Part shown: positions 1-26,525 of the stretch, one piece after another
Position numbering within the stretch: position 1 is the first letter of the stretch
Layout: each line of letters begins with the position of its first letter
Assembly (NCBI RefSeq): GCF_008705135.1
Contig: NZ_CP023694.1
Coordinates: forward strand, 8,407,001-8,471,000
Direction: 5' to 3'
Source of the DNA: Streptomyces coeruleorubidus
GTDB taxonomy: Bacteria > Actinomycetota > Actinomycetes > Streptomycetales > Streptomycetaceae
DNA length: 64,000 bases
The notes under the pieces: model-generated
Database searches by the model: none
The model's input: the letters and a program-made list of their open reading frames with translations, nothing else
What the model was told of the DNA's origin: nothing
Position numbers and translations under genes: made by a program

Positions 1-734
1 CGCCCCGGCTGCCCGTCGTATCACCGCGCACCGGCCGCTGGATGACCGAGGACGAGGGCCGCGACCCCGCCGTCTGGACCGGCCCGGCCGACGCGACGGC
101 ATCCCTGGACGCGCTGCTCGACGGCACCGGCCGGCACGCGGTCCGCCTCACCCCACCGGACGGCGGACCCGGCGGCCTCACCCACCTGCTCACCCTCGCC
201 GCCGACCAGTGGGTGCTCGGCGCCGACCTCGACTTCGCGGCCGTGCACACCGGCAGGGACATCCACCGGGTGCCCCTGCCCACCCATCGCTTCGAACGGC
301 GGCGGCACTGGGTGGAGCCCGGTGGCCACGGCGCCCGGACCGAGGCGGCACCGGCCGGGGACCGGCTGATCGCCCGCTTCGACCCCGCCGACCCGCAGCA
401 CAACGTCGAACTGATCCGCGACTACCTCACCGAGGCGATCGGCAAGGTCCTCGGCGGCCGGCACCTCGCCGTCCCCGACACCAACCTCTTCGACCTCGGC
501 CTGGACTCCCTGGTGCTCATCGAGGTCGTCGCCAAGCTCGGCGAGGAACTGGGCTTCGAGGTCCCCGCCGCCTCCTTCGTCGAGTTCCCCACCATCCGGT
601 CCTTCGTGGACAACCTCGCCGAGCTGATGGGCCTCGCCCCCGGCACGCCCCCGGGCGGCGACGGCACCGCCCCGGCGCCGCGCACCTCCCGGCGAGCCCA
701 GCGCGCGGCCGCCCGGCACACCGGCCAGGCCTGA
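1..734 (+). CDS. C-terminus of a type I polyketide synthase (AT-like C-lobe, linker, ACP), 5' end outside window
   Basis: The reading frame is open to the window edge, so 243 residues of a longer protein are visible. The first ~95 residues look like the end of an acyltransferase and its post-AT linker: a GRWMT segment followed by RDPAVW, then the hallmark linker end PLPTHRFERRRHW. The usual GPG motif of the AT C-lobe reads TPPDGG, so the AT may be degenerate; its catalytic residues lie outside the window. An acyl carrier domain follows with the motif LGLDSLVL, its phosphopantetheine serine at codon 507-509. A ~45-residue Pro/Arg-rich tail ends the protein and no thioesterase follows. The gap to the next PKS gene is 64 bp, so it is probably in the same operon. 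If the AT is real, this protein would be a cis-AT module in an otherwise trans-AT cluster, a mixture known from kirromycin. Membership in a PKS is certain; the exact module type is not. Confidence 0.85.
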   Translation, partial: PRLPVVSPRTGRWMTEDEGRDPAVWTGPADATASLDALLDGTGRHAVRLTPPDGGPGGLTHLLTLAADQWVLGADLDFAAVHTGRDIHRVPLPTHRFERRRHWVEPGGHGARTEAAPAGDRLIARFDPADPQHNVELIRDYLTEAIGKVLGGRHLAVPDTNLFDLGLDSLVLIEVVAKLGEELGFEVPAASFVEFPTIRSFVDNLAELMGLAPGTPPGGDGTAPAPRTSRRAQRAAARHTGQA

Positions 735-798
735 CCCCTCCCTGCGGCGACGCCCCGGCCCACGGTGGCCGACCGAAGACCTGTGAGAGAGAGCAACT

Positions 799-18917
<18,119 letters not shown>

Positions 18918-18921
<4 letters not shown>

Positions 18922-21900
18922 CCGGGGCAGGCGGGACACCCCCGCTGACCGAGACGCCCGCCGGGCGCCTGCCCGTGGTCTTCATGTTCTCCGGGCAGGG
19001 CTCGCAGTACTACCGCATGGGCGAGGAACTCTTCGAGTCCGACGAGGTCTTCCGCACGGCCCTGCGGCGGTACGACGCCGTCGCAGCCGGACTGCTGGGC
19101 GAGTCGGTCCTCGCCCGGATCTTCGACCCGGCCCGGCGCAAGAACGACCCCTTCATCGACACACGGCTCACCCACCCGGCGATCGTCATGATCGAACTCG
19201 CCCTGGCCGAGACCCTGCGCGCGGTCGGCATCGAGCCGGACTACGTGCTCGGCTCCAGCCTCGGCGAGTACGCGGCCGCGGTCGTCTCCGGCAGCGTCGA
19301 CGCCGAGACGTGCCTGCGGCTGCTCGTCCGGCAGGCGGAGAGCCTGCCCGCCGGCCCGCGCGGTGGGATGCTCGCGGTCATCACCCGCCCGGACGGCCGG
19401 GACCGGATCCCCGCGCTGCCCGGCTGCGAGGTCGCCGCCCGCAACTACCCCGGCCACATCGTGGTCGCGGGCACCGACGCGGACCTGGACCGGGCCGAGG
19501 CGGCCCTGCGCGCGGCCGGCGTGCTGCACCAGCGGGTGCCGGTCGAGTACGCCTACCACTCCAGCCTGATGGACGGTGTCCTCGCCGAGTGCCGGGCCGT
19601 CTTCGACGGGGTGGCCTTCGCCCCACCACGCATCCCCTGGGTGTCGTGCGTGGACGGACGGCTCGTCGAGCGGCCCGGTGCCGACCACTTCTGGCAGGTC
19701 GCGCGCAAGCCCATCGAGTTCGAGCGGGCCATGGCCGCGATGCGGGCCCGCGGCGACTTCCTCTACCTCGACCTGGGCCCCTCGGGCACCCTGCACAACT
19801 TCGTCCGCGGCAACCTCCCGACGGATGACCGCTCTCGTTCGCTGCCGCTGCTCAGCCCGTTCGGCCACGACCCACGGGTCATGGAACAGGCCCGGACGCT
19901 CGCGGCACCGGCCACCTCCCCCTCCACCTCTGCGATCACACATCCACATCCGACTCCGGTGACAGCGAAGACGGCAAGGAAGGCACACGGCATGAAGGTC
20001 TACGGTTTCCCAGGTCAGGGGTCTCAGCAGCGGGGGATGGGCAAGGAGCTGTTCGCCAGGTACCCGCGGGAGGTCGCGATCGCCGACCGCGTGCTCGGCT
20101 ACTCGATCGAGGAACTGTGCGTCCACGATCCGGAGCGACGCCTGGGCCGTACCGAGTACACACAGCCGGCGCTCTACGTCGTCAGTGTCCTGACCTACCT
20201 CGACCGGCTCGCCGAGGACGCCGAGCCGGCCGACTACCTGGTCGGCCACAGCCTCGGCGAGTACGCCGCCCTGTTCGCCGCCGGCGTCTTCGACTTCGAG
20301 ACCGGGCTGCGCCTGGTGCAGCGGCGCGGCGCCCTGATGGCGGAGGCCGGCGGTGGCGGGATGGCCGCGGTGGTCGGCTGCGACGAGGCGACCGTGCTGC
20401 GGGTGCTCGCCGACTCCGGCATCGACGATCTCGACCTGGCCAACTACAACGCCCCCGACCAGTTCGTGCTGTCCGGTCCGGCCGCCCCCGTCGACGCCGC
20501 CCGCGCCGCCTTCGAGTCGGCCGGTGTCCGCGCTGTCCGGCTCAACGTCAGCGCGCCCTTCCACTCCCGCCACATGCGCGACACCGCCGCGGAGTTCGCC
20601 CGCTTCCTGGACGGCTTCACCCTGCGGGCCCCGGAAGTCCCGGTGCTGGCCAACGTCGACGCGCAGCCGTACGCCGCCGACGCCGTCAAGGCGACCCTGA
20701 CCGCACAGATCGCCTCCCCGGTGCGCTGGACCGACACGGTGCGTCGGCTGATGGGCCACGGCGACTTCGAGTTCGTGGAGCTGGGCCCGGGCCGGGTCCT
20801 GACCAATCTGGTCGCCAAGATCAGGAAGAACGCGGAGCCGCTGCCCGCGCCAGGAGCGGGGGAACGACTCGATGAGCGGCTGCCTTCCGGCCAGTTGCCG
20901 TCCCCCGTACGACCCGCGGCCCCTGTCGCCCCGACGGGTGACACGCTCGGAGCCGCCACCTTCCGGGAGCGGTACGGTCTGCGGCGCGCGTACCTGCTGG
21001 GCGCCCTGTACGGCGGCATCTCGGGCCGCGAGATGCTGGGCGCGGCGGCCAAGGCGGGGCTGCTCGGCTTCCTGGGGACCGGCGGCCTGCCCCTCGACGA
21101 GGTGGACGGCCTGCTGCGCGACCTGGCCGGGGAACTGGGCCTGGGCGGCTCCTTCGGCGTCAACCTGCTGTACCGGCACGGAACCCCGGAGGAGGAGTCC
21201 GCCCTCGTGGACCTGCTCCTGCGGCACGGCGTCGACCTGGTCGAGGCCTCCGGCTTCCCGCTGATCACCCCCGCACTGGTCCGGTTCCGCCTCAAGGGCG
21301 GCCGGATCATCGCCAAGGTGTCCCGCACGGACGTGGCCGCCGAGTTCCTCGCTCCGCCGCCGGAGCGGCTGGTCGCGAAGCTGCTGGACGCGGGCGAGGT
21401 CACCGCGGAGGAGGCCCGCGCGGCGGCCGGCCGGCCGATGGCGGACGATCTGTGCGTGGAGGCCGACGGCGGCTGGCTGAGCAGCACGGCCGACCTGCTC
21501 ACCCTGTTGCCCGCCGTGCTGCGGCTGCGCGACACGGCCGCGACGGGCGGCCACCGGGTGCACGTGGGATGCGCGGGCGGCATCGGCACGCCCGAGGCCG
21601 CCGGGGCCGCGTTCCTGCTCGGCGCCGACTTCGTCCTGACCGGCTCGGTCAACCAGTGCTCCGTGGAGGCGGCCACCAGTGCGGAGGTGAAGGACATCCT
21701 TCAGGAGGCCCGCGAGTACGACGTGGACACCGCGCCCTGGGGCGAGCTGTTCGACCTCGGCGTCCAGGCCCGCTACCTCAAGCGGGGGCTGTTCTTCCCG
21801 GCCCGGGCGTCCCGGCTGCACGAGCTGTGGCGCCGGCACGGCTCGCTCGCCCAGCTTGACGACGAGACCAGGAGCCAGGTCCTCGACCGGTACCTGGGCG

Positions 21901-22184
21901 GCGAGGCCCCCGCGCCCGTCGCGGTGGGCAGCACCCCCGAGCAGCAGCTGGCGGCTGTGTTCCGCGGCTACTTCACACGCGGTTTCCGCCTCGCGGTGAG
22001 CGGTGACCAGCGTTCCCGGGTGGACTACCTGGTGCACTGCGGCCCCGCCATGGGCGCCTTCAACCAGGTGGTCGCGGACACCGAGCTCCACCCGTGGCGA
22101 GCCCGCACGGTGGAGGCGATCGCCGACACCTTGATGGACGGCGCCGCCGCCCACCTCTGCGCACGCCTGGGCAGCTTCGGCTGA
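18918..22184 (+). CDS. trans-acting acylhydrolase-acyltransferase-enoylreductase fusion (AH-AT-ER)
   Basis: 1,088 residues. The ATG start overlaps the megasynthase stop (ATGA), so translation is probably coupled. Residues ~15-330 are an AT-fold domain with GSSLGEY (Ser114) and YAYHSS. The arginine that binds the malonyl carboxylate in true ATs is replaced in VRQAES, the sign of a proofreading acylhydrolase (PedC type). Residues ~359-660 are a malonyl-type AT: GHSLGEY (Ser445), QRRGALM with the arginine, and APFHSRHM. Residues ~680-1088 are an FMN-dependent PfaD-type trans-enoylreductase with GCAGGIGTPEA. The protein loads malonyl onto the AT-less modules, clears stalled acyl groups and reduces enoyl intermediates in trans. 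AT-AT-ER fusions of this type are known from oxazolomycin and mupirocin clusters. An internal Shine-Dalgarno sequence precedes Met359 (see the separate entry). Confidence 0.95.
19976..19994 (+). promoter_or_regulatory. candidate internal ribosome-binding site and start codon for a stand-alone AT-ER
   Basis: AAGGAAGG at 19976-19983 lies 8 bases before an in-frame ATG at 19992, exactly where the second acyltransferase domain begins (MKVYGFPGQGSQ). The upstream linker is rich in His, Pro, Thr and Lys and looks non-structural. The arrangement could produce a second, shorter protein lacking the acylhydrolase, or may be the relic of a gene fusion. Only the sequence pattern supports it. Confidence 0.5.
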
Positions 22185-22224
22185 GCGTGTTGGGGCAAAC
22201 CGGATCTTGAGGGGAACGGAACCA

Positions 22225-22263
22225 GAAGCCGGTACCGCCGATCGACGTGGTGGTACCGGCTTC
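22225..22263. terminator. strong hairpin closing the trans-AT PKS operon
   Basis: GAAGCCGGTACC at 22225-22236 pairs perfectly with GGTACCGGCTTC at 22252-22263, and the stem extends three pairs inward (one G-U), leaving a 9-base loop. It lies 41 bases after the AH-AT-ER stop and before the convergent MarR gene, so it can serve both strands. There is no T-tract, which is common for Streptomyces terminators. A 14-bp palindrome (22279-22292) follows. Nothing else is recognisable up to 22380. Confidence 0.75.
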
Positions 22264-22380
22264 AGGCCCTGTCCGGTGCGAGCGATCGCTCGAGCAGTTC
22301 GTCGACGACCTTGCCCCCGAGGCATCAGGTGGGAGCTTGCAGGGCAGGGCAGGGCCGAACCGGGGTGCGCACAGGGGGAG

Positions 22381-22860
22381 TTACTCGGACTCCTCCCGCG
22401 GAACAGCGCGGCTGTTGATCGCGTCGGCGATGGCGTAGGCGGTGCGGACGAAGGTCTCCGCCTGCTGCGCCGACAGGTTCTGCGCGGAGGTCTCCTCCAG
22501 GGCCCGCCACATGGCTGCCAGGGGCTCGCGCATGGCACGGCCCTTGTCGGTGAGGTGGACCACCATGACCCGCCGGTCGTGTTCGGCCGGCTCACGGACG
22601 AGCAGGCCGGCGTCCTGCATGCGGCGCAGGGACTTGGAGACGGTGGAGTGGTCCAGGCCGACGCTTTCGAGCAGTTCGGACTGGGTCTGGCCGTCCCGGT
22701 CCAGGAGCTGCATCAGCAGCAGCTCCTGGCCGGGATGCAGGTCCATCTCGCGGAGCATGGCGGCGGCGCGGGCGCGGTGAGCGCGGGCGAGCTGGAAGAT
22801 CGCGTAGCTCATCGGCCCCTCGCCGGCCGTGGTGGGGATGCGAGGTGTGGGGGCGGGCAT
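22381..22860 (-). CDS. MarR-family transcriptional regulator
   Basis: 159 residues with the MarR winged-helix fold. The recognition region reads QTQSELLESVGLDHSTVSKSL and is followed by the wing (DRRVMVVHLTDKG), with helices for dimerisation at both ends. It is the last gene of a leftward set, 11 bp after the old-yellow-enzyme gene and behind the quinone oxidoreductase gene. MarR proteins beside redox enzymes commonly repress them and are released by phenolic or electrophilic ligands. The paired repeats at 24928-24975 ahead of the operon are its likely operators. The ATG at 22860 was chosen because of the tight spacing; Met17 is a possible alternative start. Confidence 0.9.
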   Translation of the reverse strand: MPAPTPRIPTTAGEGPMSYAIFQLARAHRARAAAMLREMDLHPGQELLLMQLLDRDGQTQSELLESVGLDHSTVSKSLRRMQDAGLLVREPAEHDRRVMVVHLTDKGRAMREPLAAMWRALEETSAQNLSAQQAETFVRTAYAIADAINSRAVPREESE

Positions 22861-22871
22861 GGTTCGGTTCC

Positions 22872-23933
22872 TCAGACGGTGTGGGTGGGGTAGTCGGTGT
22901 AGCCGGCTGCTCCGCCGCCGTAGAAGGTCGCCGGGTCGGGGGTGTTCAGCGGCGCGTCAGAGCGTAGCCGCTCGACCAGGTCCGGGTTGGCGAGCGCGAG
23001 GGCGCCGACCGAGACGAGGTCGGCTCTGCCGTGCTCGATGTCCTTGGCCCGGGTGGGCAGGTCGCTGCCGGCCCTGTTGAGGATCAGCGTGGTCGGCCAC
23101 AGCGCGCGCAGGGTTTCCAGCAGCGCGTCGTCGCCCGCGTGGAGGACGTGGAGGTAGGCGAGGCCGAGCGGGCTGAGGGCGCGCATGAGGGCCGGATACA
23201 GCTCGGCGGTGTCGGACTCGGCGATGTCGTTGTAGGGGTTGCCGGGGGAGATGCGCAGGCCGGTGCGGTCGGCGCCGATCTCGTCGGCCACGGCGGTGGC
23301 GACCTCGACGGCGAAGCGGATGCGGTTGTCGAGGGAGCCGCCGTAGCGGTCGGTGCGCTGGTTGGTGTTGTCGGACAGGAACTGGTGCACCAGGTAGCCG
23401 TTGGCGGCGTGGATCTCCACGCCGTCGGCGCCCGCCGCGACGGCAGCCGCCGCGGCGCGGCGGAAGTCGTCGACGGTCGCCGCGACCTCCTGCTCCGACA
23501 GAGCACGGGGGGTCGGCATCTCCTGGGGCCCGGACGCGGTGAACATCGCGCCCTCCGGCCGGATCGCCGACGGGGCGACCGGCAGGCGCCCGTGGGGGGT
23601 GTTGTCGGGGTGGGCGATGCGTCCGGTGTGCATGAGCTGGATGACGATCCGGCCGTCGGCCGCGTGCACGGCGTCGGTGACCTTGCGCCACCCGGCGATC
23701 TGCTCGTCATTGTGGATGCCGGGGGTGAGGAGGTAGCCCTGTCCGTCGGTGGAGGGCTGGGTTCCCTCGGTGATGATCAGCGCGTGCGAGGCCCGCTGGG
23801 CGTAGTACTCGGCGTTCATCTCGGTGGGTACGCCTTCAGGGGTGGAGCGGTCACGGGTCATGGGGGCCATGACCAGGCGGTGGGGGAGGGTGATGGCCCC
23901 GACGGTGGTGGGTATCCACAGGGAGTTCAGCAT
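22872..23933 (-). CDS. old yellow enzyme family flavin oxidoreductase (alkene reductase, NemA-like)
   Basis: 353 residues, full length for the family. FMN-dependent TIM-barrel ene-reductase. The substrate-binding His/Asn pair is in IHAANGYL, followed by VHQFLSDNTNQRTDRYGG and SLDNRIRF, the classic OYE signature. Such enzymes use NADPH to reduce C=C bonds of enones, nitro compounds and nitrate esters in the cytosol. It sits 62 bp after the quinone oxidoreductase gene and 11 bp before marR, so the three probably form a stress-inducible electrophile-detoxification operon. A tailoring role for the nearby polyketide cannot be excluded, but the operator arrangement argues for its own regulation. 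Confidence 0.92.
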   Translation of the reverse strand: MLNSLWIPTTVGAITLPHRLVMAPMTRDRSTPEGVPTEMNAEYYAQRASHALIITEGTQPSTDGQGYLLTPGIHNDEQIAGWRKVTDAVHAADGRIVIQLMHTGRIAHPDNTPHGRLPVAPSAIRPEGAMFTASGPQEMPTPRALSEQEVAATVDDFRRAAAAAVAAGADGVEIHAANGYLVHQFLSDNTNQRTDRYGGSLDNRIRFAVEVATAVADEIGADRTGLRISPGNPYNDIAESDTAELYPALMRALSPLGLAYLHVLHAGDDALLETLRALWPTTLILNRAGSDLPTRAKDIEHGRADLVSVGALALANPDLVERLRSDAPLNTPDPATFYGGGAAGYTDYPTHTV

Positions 23934-23995
23934 GTGTCGTCCTTAGGTGCGGTGATAACCAGGTGGTCGCTGGGGGGAAAAGAGAGGCAGCGTGA

Positions 23996-24901
23996 TCAGT
24001 CGAGGGTGAGGACGAGCTTGCCGCGGACATGCCCGGCGTCGCTGACCTGCTGGGCCGTGGCCGCCTGGTCGAGCGGGTAGGCGGTGACGGTGGTGACGAT
24101 CTTGCCGGTCGCGGCGTCCTGGGCCAGGGCGGCCAGGCGGGCGGCCGAGCGTTCCTGGGGGCCGTTGGCGAAGGTGATGCCGAGCTGGTGCGCGCGGAAG
24201 TCGGCGATGGTGACGATGCGCTCGGTGCCGCCGCGCAGGGCGATGGAGTCCTCGAGGGCTCCCTTCCCGGCCAGGTCGAACACCGCGTCCACGCCGTCGG
24301 GGGCGAGCGCCCGGACCCGCTCTACCAGGCCCTCGCCGTAAACGGTCGCGGTGGCGCCGAGCGCGGCGAGGTATTCCTGGTTGGCGGGGCCGGCGGTGCC
24401 GATGACACGCGCTCCGCGGGCCGCTGCGAGCTGGACCGCGAGGGTTCCGACCGCTCCCGCCGCGCCGTGCATCAGCACGGTCTCCCCGGCGGTGACGCCG
24501 AGCAGGTTCAGGACCCGCTCGGACGTCTCGCCCGCCACCGGCAGCGCGACCGCGTGCTGCCAGTCGAGCCCGGCGGGCTTGGGAGCCACGGTGGTGGCCA
24601 GCGCGTACTCGGCGTACGAGCCGGTGTCCGACCAGCCCAGCACCTCGTCACCCACCTGTATGTCCCGCACGCCCTCACCCAGGGCGTCCACCACGCCGGC
24701 GAGCTCGTGACCGGGCACGGAGGGCAGCGGCGTCGGGAACACGGCCTCCAGTGCCCCGGAGCGGATCTTGCCGTCCAGGGCGTTCAGCCCGGCCGCCTTG
24801 ACGCGGACGCGGATCTGGCCGGGGCCGGGCTGCGGAACCTCGATGTCCGTCTCGCGCAGTACTTCCGTGCCGCCGAAACGGTCGAACAGGATGGCTTTCA
24901 T
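23996..24901 (-). CDS. NADPH:quinone oxidoreductase-like zinc-independent MDR protein
   Basis: 301 residues beginning MKAILFDRFGG. The ATG at 24901 has an AGAGGAG ribosome site. Medium-chain dehydrogenase/reductase fold: a GroES-like domain (PGHELAGVVDALGEG) followed by a Rossmann domain with HGAAGAVGTLAVQLA. The zinc-ligand residues of alcohol dehydrogenases are absent, so a quinone or enone reductase is the best call. It is the first gene of the leftward operon with the old-yellow enzyme and MarR. Its promoter region carries two near-identical 17-bp repeats. Confidence 0.9.
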   Translation of the reverse strand: MKAILFDRFGGTEVLRETDIEVPQPGPGQIRVRVKAAGLNALDGKIRSGALEAVFPTPLPSVPGHELAGVVDALGEGVRDIQVGDEVLGWSDTGSYAEYALATTVAPKPAGLDWQHAVALPVAGETSERVLNLLGVTAGETVLMHGAAGAVGTLAVQLAAARGARVIGTAGPANQEYLAALGATATVYGEGLVERVRALAPDGVDAVFDLAGKGALEDSIALRGGTERIVTIADFRAHQLGITFANGPQERSAARLAALAQDAATGKIVTTVTAYPLDQAATAQQVSDAGHVRGKLVLTLD

Positions 24902-24927
24902 GACGACTCCTCTCTGGGTGTCGCCAC

Positions 24928-24975
24928 CAATTAGGTGGCTAGACACATAACGTAACAGCAATTATGTGGCTAGCC
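24928..24975. promoter_or_regulatory. paired operator-like direct repeats upstream of the quinone oxidoreductase operon
   Basis: CAATTAGGTGGCTAGAC (24928-24944) and CAATTATGTGGCTAGCC (24959-24975) match at 15 of 17 positions and start 31 bp apart, about three helical turns. Between and across them lies an inverted ACATAA/TTATGT pair. The block is much more AT-rich than its surroundings and sits 27-74 bp before the start codon at 24901, overlapping the likely promoter. The MarR protein of the same operon is the obvious candidate binder. Confidence 0.6.
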
Positions 24976-25000
24976 AAGTATTTTCTGTGGCGGACACCCC

Positions 25001-25459
25001 CTAGCGATGCGCCTCGGCGTCGAAGCCTGCGGGAGCCCGGTCGAGGAACGCGATGACGGAGCTGATCCGGCCGTCCTGGTCGAACTGGATCACATCGGTT
25101 CCCGTGGCGAAGGACGCGCCGTCGCCGTCGCCGGTCAGGATCTCCCACTGGAGCCTGGCGCGGCGGTGGTGGACCTGGGGCCGTTCACGCAGCCGCAGCG
25201 CAGCGGTGCCGACGTGGTCGACGAACTGGTTCCGGAAGTCCATCAATGCCTGTGCCCCGCTGAGGATTCCGATCTCCGCGCGGTACTCGACGCCCTCAGC
25301 GAGGGCCGTGGCCGCGAGTCGGCGCTGCTCCGGCTCGGTGCCGGCGTTCCAGAACCGCACGTACTGCGCGAGCTGTTCGAGTTGCTCGACGACGGTTTCC
25401 TTCTCGGTCTCGGTCTCGGTCTCGGTCCGGGGCTCGGGCTGTGCTGTCGACTCGGTCAT
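25001..25459 (-). CDS. SnoaL-like / NTF2-fold small protein
   Basis: 152 residues with the alpha+beta barrel pattern of the SnoaL/NTF2 superfamily: an N-terminal helix (EQLAQYVRFWNAGTEPE), a YRAEIG strand, a long mid-region with multiple His/Arg, and a C-terminal IQFDQDGRISSVIAF strand typical of polyketide-cyclase-like SnoaL_2 proteins. The catalytic function cannot be assigned. The N-terminus contains Thr-Glu repeats encoded by a hexanucleotide repeat and is probably disordered. It is transcribed divergently from the XRE regulator gene, which may control it, and lies 100 bp upstream of the quinone oxidoreductase gene on the same strand. Confidence 0.8.
   Translation of the reverse strand: MTESTAQPEPRTETETETEKETVVEQLEQLAQYVRFWNAGTEPEQRRLAATALAEGVEYRAEIGILSGAQALMDFRNQFVDHVGTAALRLRERPQVHHRRARLQWEILTGDGDGASFATGTDVIQFDQDGRISSVIAFLDRAPAGFDAEAHR
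25403..25426 (+). repeat. (CTCGGT)x4 hexanucleotide repeat inside the SnoaL-like gene
   Basis: Four perfect copies of CTCGGT on the plus strand encode a Glu-Thr repeat near the N-terminus of the minus-strand SnoaL-like protein. The unit keeps the reading frame, so copy-number variation would only change a disordered tail. Confidence 0.85.
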
Positions 25460-25544
25460 GGCCGGTGTCCCTTCGTCCGGTAGGTCACTGCGCTACGAGC
25501 TGCGCATCCGCCTCCGACTCTGGGTCCGCCGGCGAGGGCTGTCG

Positions 25545-25561
25545 ATGACCTGGTAGGTCAT
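25545..25561. promoter_or_regulatory. perfect palindrome ATGACCT-GGT-AGGTCAT, candidate XRE operator
   Basis: Arms ATGACCT (25545-25551) and AGGTCAT (25555-25561) are exact inverted repeats with a 3-bp spacer, 35 bp before the ATG of the XRE/MmyB gene. The 13-mer GGTAGGTCATTGC spanning the right arm recurs as GGTAGGTCACTGC at 25479-25491, 19 bp before the divergent SnoaL start. A full site on one side and a half-site on the other suggests the regulator controls both genes. Confidence 0.55.
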
Positions 25562-25596
25562 TGCCGTGGCACGCGAGGCAGGGCAACCTTCCACCC

Positions 25597-26388
25597 ATGA
25601 CGACCACCACCGAGCCGGTCGGGGTGCTGGTGCGGCGTTGGCGCGAGCGTCGGCGTCGCTCGCAGCTCGACGTGTCGCTCGCCGCCGAGTTGTCCACCCG
25701 GCACCTGAGCTGCATCGAGACCGGGCGCGCGAACCCCAGCCGGGACATGATCCGACGGCTGTGCGACGAGCTGGACGTGCCGCTGCGGGAACGCAACGCG
25801 CTCTACCTGGCCGCGGGCTTCGCCCCGGTGCACGCCGAGCGCGCCCTCGCCGACCTGGGGGCGGCGCGCGCCGCGGTGGAGGCCGTCCTGACCGGACACG
25901 AGCCGAATCCGGCGCTCGCCGTCAACGTACGCTGGGAGTTGCTGGCCGCGAACCGGGCCATGGGAGTTTTCCTCGGCGACGCGGCGGGGGAGCCGGAGCG
26001 GCCGCCGTTCAACGTGCTGAAGGCGACCCTGCACCCCGACGGCCTGTCCCGGCGCATCCGGAACCTCGCGCAATGGCGGGCGCACGTGCTGCGCCGGGTC
26101 CGCCGCCAACTGGAGCGGACGTCGGCCGCCGGTCTGGCGGAGCTGCTCGCGGAGCTGGAGAGCTACCCCGTTCCCGGGGGAGACGCGGATGAGCCCTCCC
26201 CGGACGGGGCGGCGGACGACCTGGTGGTTCCGCTGAGGCTGTCGTCCGAGTACGGCGAACTCGCGCTGCTGTACACAACTACGGTGTTCGGCTCGCCGCG
26301 AGACGTGACGCTCGACGAGATCGCCATCGAGACGTTCTTCCCGGCGGATCCGCGCACGGCGGCCACGATGCGCGCGGCTGTCGCCTGA
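25597..26388 (+). CDS. XRE-family regulator with MmyB-like ligand-binding domain
   Basis: 263 residues. Residues ~8-60 form a helix-turn-helix of the Xre type (RSQLDVSLAAELSTRHLSCI, then ETGRANPSRDMI). Residues ~95-255 match the MmyB-like ligand-binding domain (NPALAVNVRWELLAANRAMG), a PAS-like fold that binds small hydrophobic molecules in related proteins. The ATG at 25597 is preferred over an upstream TTG because the protein then begins MTTTTEPVGVLVRRWRERR, as homologues do. It is divergent from the SnoaL-like gene; proteins of this type usually control the adjacent divergent gene. A palindrome lies directly upstream. Confidence 0.92.
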   Translation: MTTTTEPVGVLVRRWRERRRRSQLDVSLAAELSTRHLSCIETGRANPSRDMIRRLCDELDVPLRERNALYLAAGFAPVHAERALADLGAARAAVEAVLTGHEPNPALAVNVRWELLAANRAMGVFLGDAAGEPERPPFNVLKATLHPDGLSRRIRNLAQWRAHVLRRVRRQLERTSAAGLAELLAELESYPVPGGDADEPSPDGAADDLVVPLRLSSEYGELALLYTTTVFGSPRDVTLDEIAIETFFPADPRTAATMRAAVA

Positions 26389-26525
26389 ATCGTCACGGCG
26401 GCTAGGGATGTGTCCCCGCATCCGCAGTGCGCCGGTCACTGCACCACCCGGCCAGGGCGCGGGCGAGCCCTGCGCTTCCGTCCGGCTCGCTCAGGTGTGG
26501 AGCCGGGCAGGGACAGGGCTGGTGG

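Noticed and set aside
22279..22292. Palindrome CGAGCGATCGCTCG after the PKS operon terminator.
   Set aside because: It lies between two convergent genes, not in a promoter, and a 14-bp GC-rich palindrome can occur by chance.
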